64,000 nucleotides of DNA from Cristatella mucedo (Eukaryota > Bryozoa > Phylactolaemata > Cristatellidae), in contig WPIO01000060.1 in assembly GCA_009760855.2 (NCBI GenBank), positions 2,290,001 to 2,354,000 on the forward strand, written 5' to 3'. Position numbers and translations under genes: made by a program. Shown piece by piece: positions 63,679 to 64,000 of the stretch. How positions within the stretch are numbered: position 1 is the stretch's first letter; each line of letters starts with the position of its first letter. The notes under the pieces are model-generated. The model saw only the letters and a list, made by a program, of their open reading frames with translations, was not told the origin of the DNA and made no database searches.

Positions 63679-64000
63679 ATGCAGCTGCAGGAAACAGGTT
63701 GGTTTTTAGGAAAATCTTCTTCTGATGGTAAATTCTTAGATTATGAATATATTGGACTAGATAAGAACGTAATTGATTTTTATGTAATACATAATAAGAT
63801 TGGAGCAGAACTTAAATTAGTTGTTAAAGAGTTACTTAAAAACAAGAGTGACTTTAAAATGACCCTTGTTATTTCCCCTATTTTAGCTTCAGAAAGTGGA
63901 GCATTTAATTACCAACCATTTGGAGGAGTAAGTAATTCAAAAATAAATAAAATTTCTGATAATGATAGAATAATTGGAATACACAATTTGCTGCTTTTAA
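63679..64000 (+). CDS. AT-rich open frame, unrecognised, runs off the window
   Basis: The ATG at 63679 opens at least 107 codons without a stop: MQLQETGWFLGKSSSDGKFL, DYEYIGLDKNVIDFYVIHNK, IGAELKLVVKELLKNKSDFK, MTLVISPILASESGAFNYQP, FGGVSNSKINKISDNDRIIG. Alternating hydrophobic and polar segments and the absence of repeats suggest a real globular protein. It is Lys/Asn/Ile-rich from A/T-ending codons, unlike the host genes. No family is recognised. Dense, intron-free coding would suit a virus-derived or otherwise foreign insertion or a contaminant, but that is inference only. Confidence 0.5.
   Translation, partial: MQLQETGWFLGKSSSDGKFLDYEYIGLDKNVIDFYVIHNKIGAELKLVVKELLKNKSDFKMTLVISPILASESGAFNYQPFGGVSNSKINKISDNDRIIGIHNLLLL

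Overview
This window looks like nuclear DNA of an invertebrate animal with a large, repeat-rich genome. It holds a full-length innexin (the gap-junction family of protostomes and some other non-vertebrates), a C2H2 zinc-finger gene, a gene split by GT-AG introns, tRNA-derived SINEs and many decayed non-LTR retrotransposons and DNA transposons. There are no operons, ribosome binding sites or prokaryotic features. A spiralian or flatworm-like host fits, but the phylum is an inference.

Few host genes are visible. The clearest is a single-exon innexin on the minus strand (34449-35696, 415 aa). A second gene has to be assembled across an intron: exon 1 (18029-17894, minus) codes for a signal peptide and ends at a strong donor, and exon 2 (16387-16085, minus) is a GC-rich, symmetric phase 1-1 exon rich in N-glycosylation sites, as expected of a secreted or cell-surface protein. 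The third is a six-finger C2H2 protein (58168-57620, minus) with a decayed extra finger just downstream. Coding exons are GC-rich at third positions. Several other GC-rich islands (about 13, 15.5, 22.5, 33.5, 37.5-39.3, 40.2-41.2 and 44.3-46.2 kb) could be promoters or exons, but I cannot assign genes to them.

Most of the rest is mobile DNA. LINE-A is an L2/CR1-like family with an FYADD reverse transcriptase and an (ATT)n tail; it has more than 20 fragments, concentrated at 25-33 kb and 47.5-58.7 kb. LINE-B is a second related family with a ...GCGCTATACAAA 3' end, and one fragment (LINE-C) may be a third. SINE-1 has a tRNA-like head fused to the LINE-A tail, which implies LINE-A mobilises it. 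SINE-2 has a tRNA-like head, a hairpin and a GTCGCTATACAAA end. DNA transposons include two Tigger-like pogo elements (558-2600 and 42190-43395), a third pogo/jerky-like element with its own termini (60482-62143) and a MITE derived from it (22978-23152), a decayed hAT element (about 11.09-12.12 kb), and a 183-bp hAT MITE with a perfect 8-bp target duplication that resembles the horizontally transferred SPIN/Charlie group (39678-39860). Nested insertions give a relative order of arrival.

The right edge changes character. After a SINE-2-like head, a perfect 27-bp inverted repeat (63195-63221 / 63348-63374) borders AT-rich DNA with two compact open frames that run to the window end and use codons quite unlike the host genes. 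It may be an integrated foreign element or an assembly junction, and I do not recognise the proteins. All mobile-element assignments were made by reading translated motifs and comparing copies by eye, so boundaries are approximate unless a target duplication is stated.
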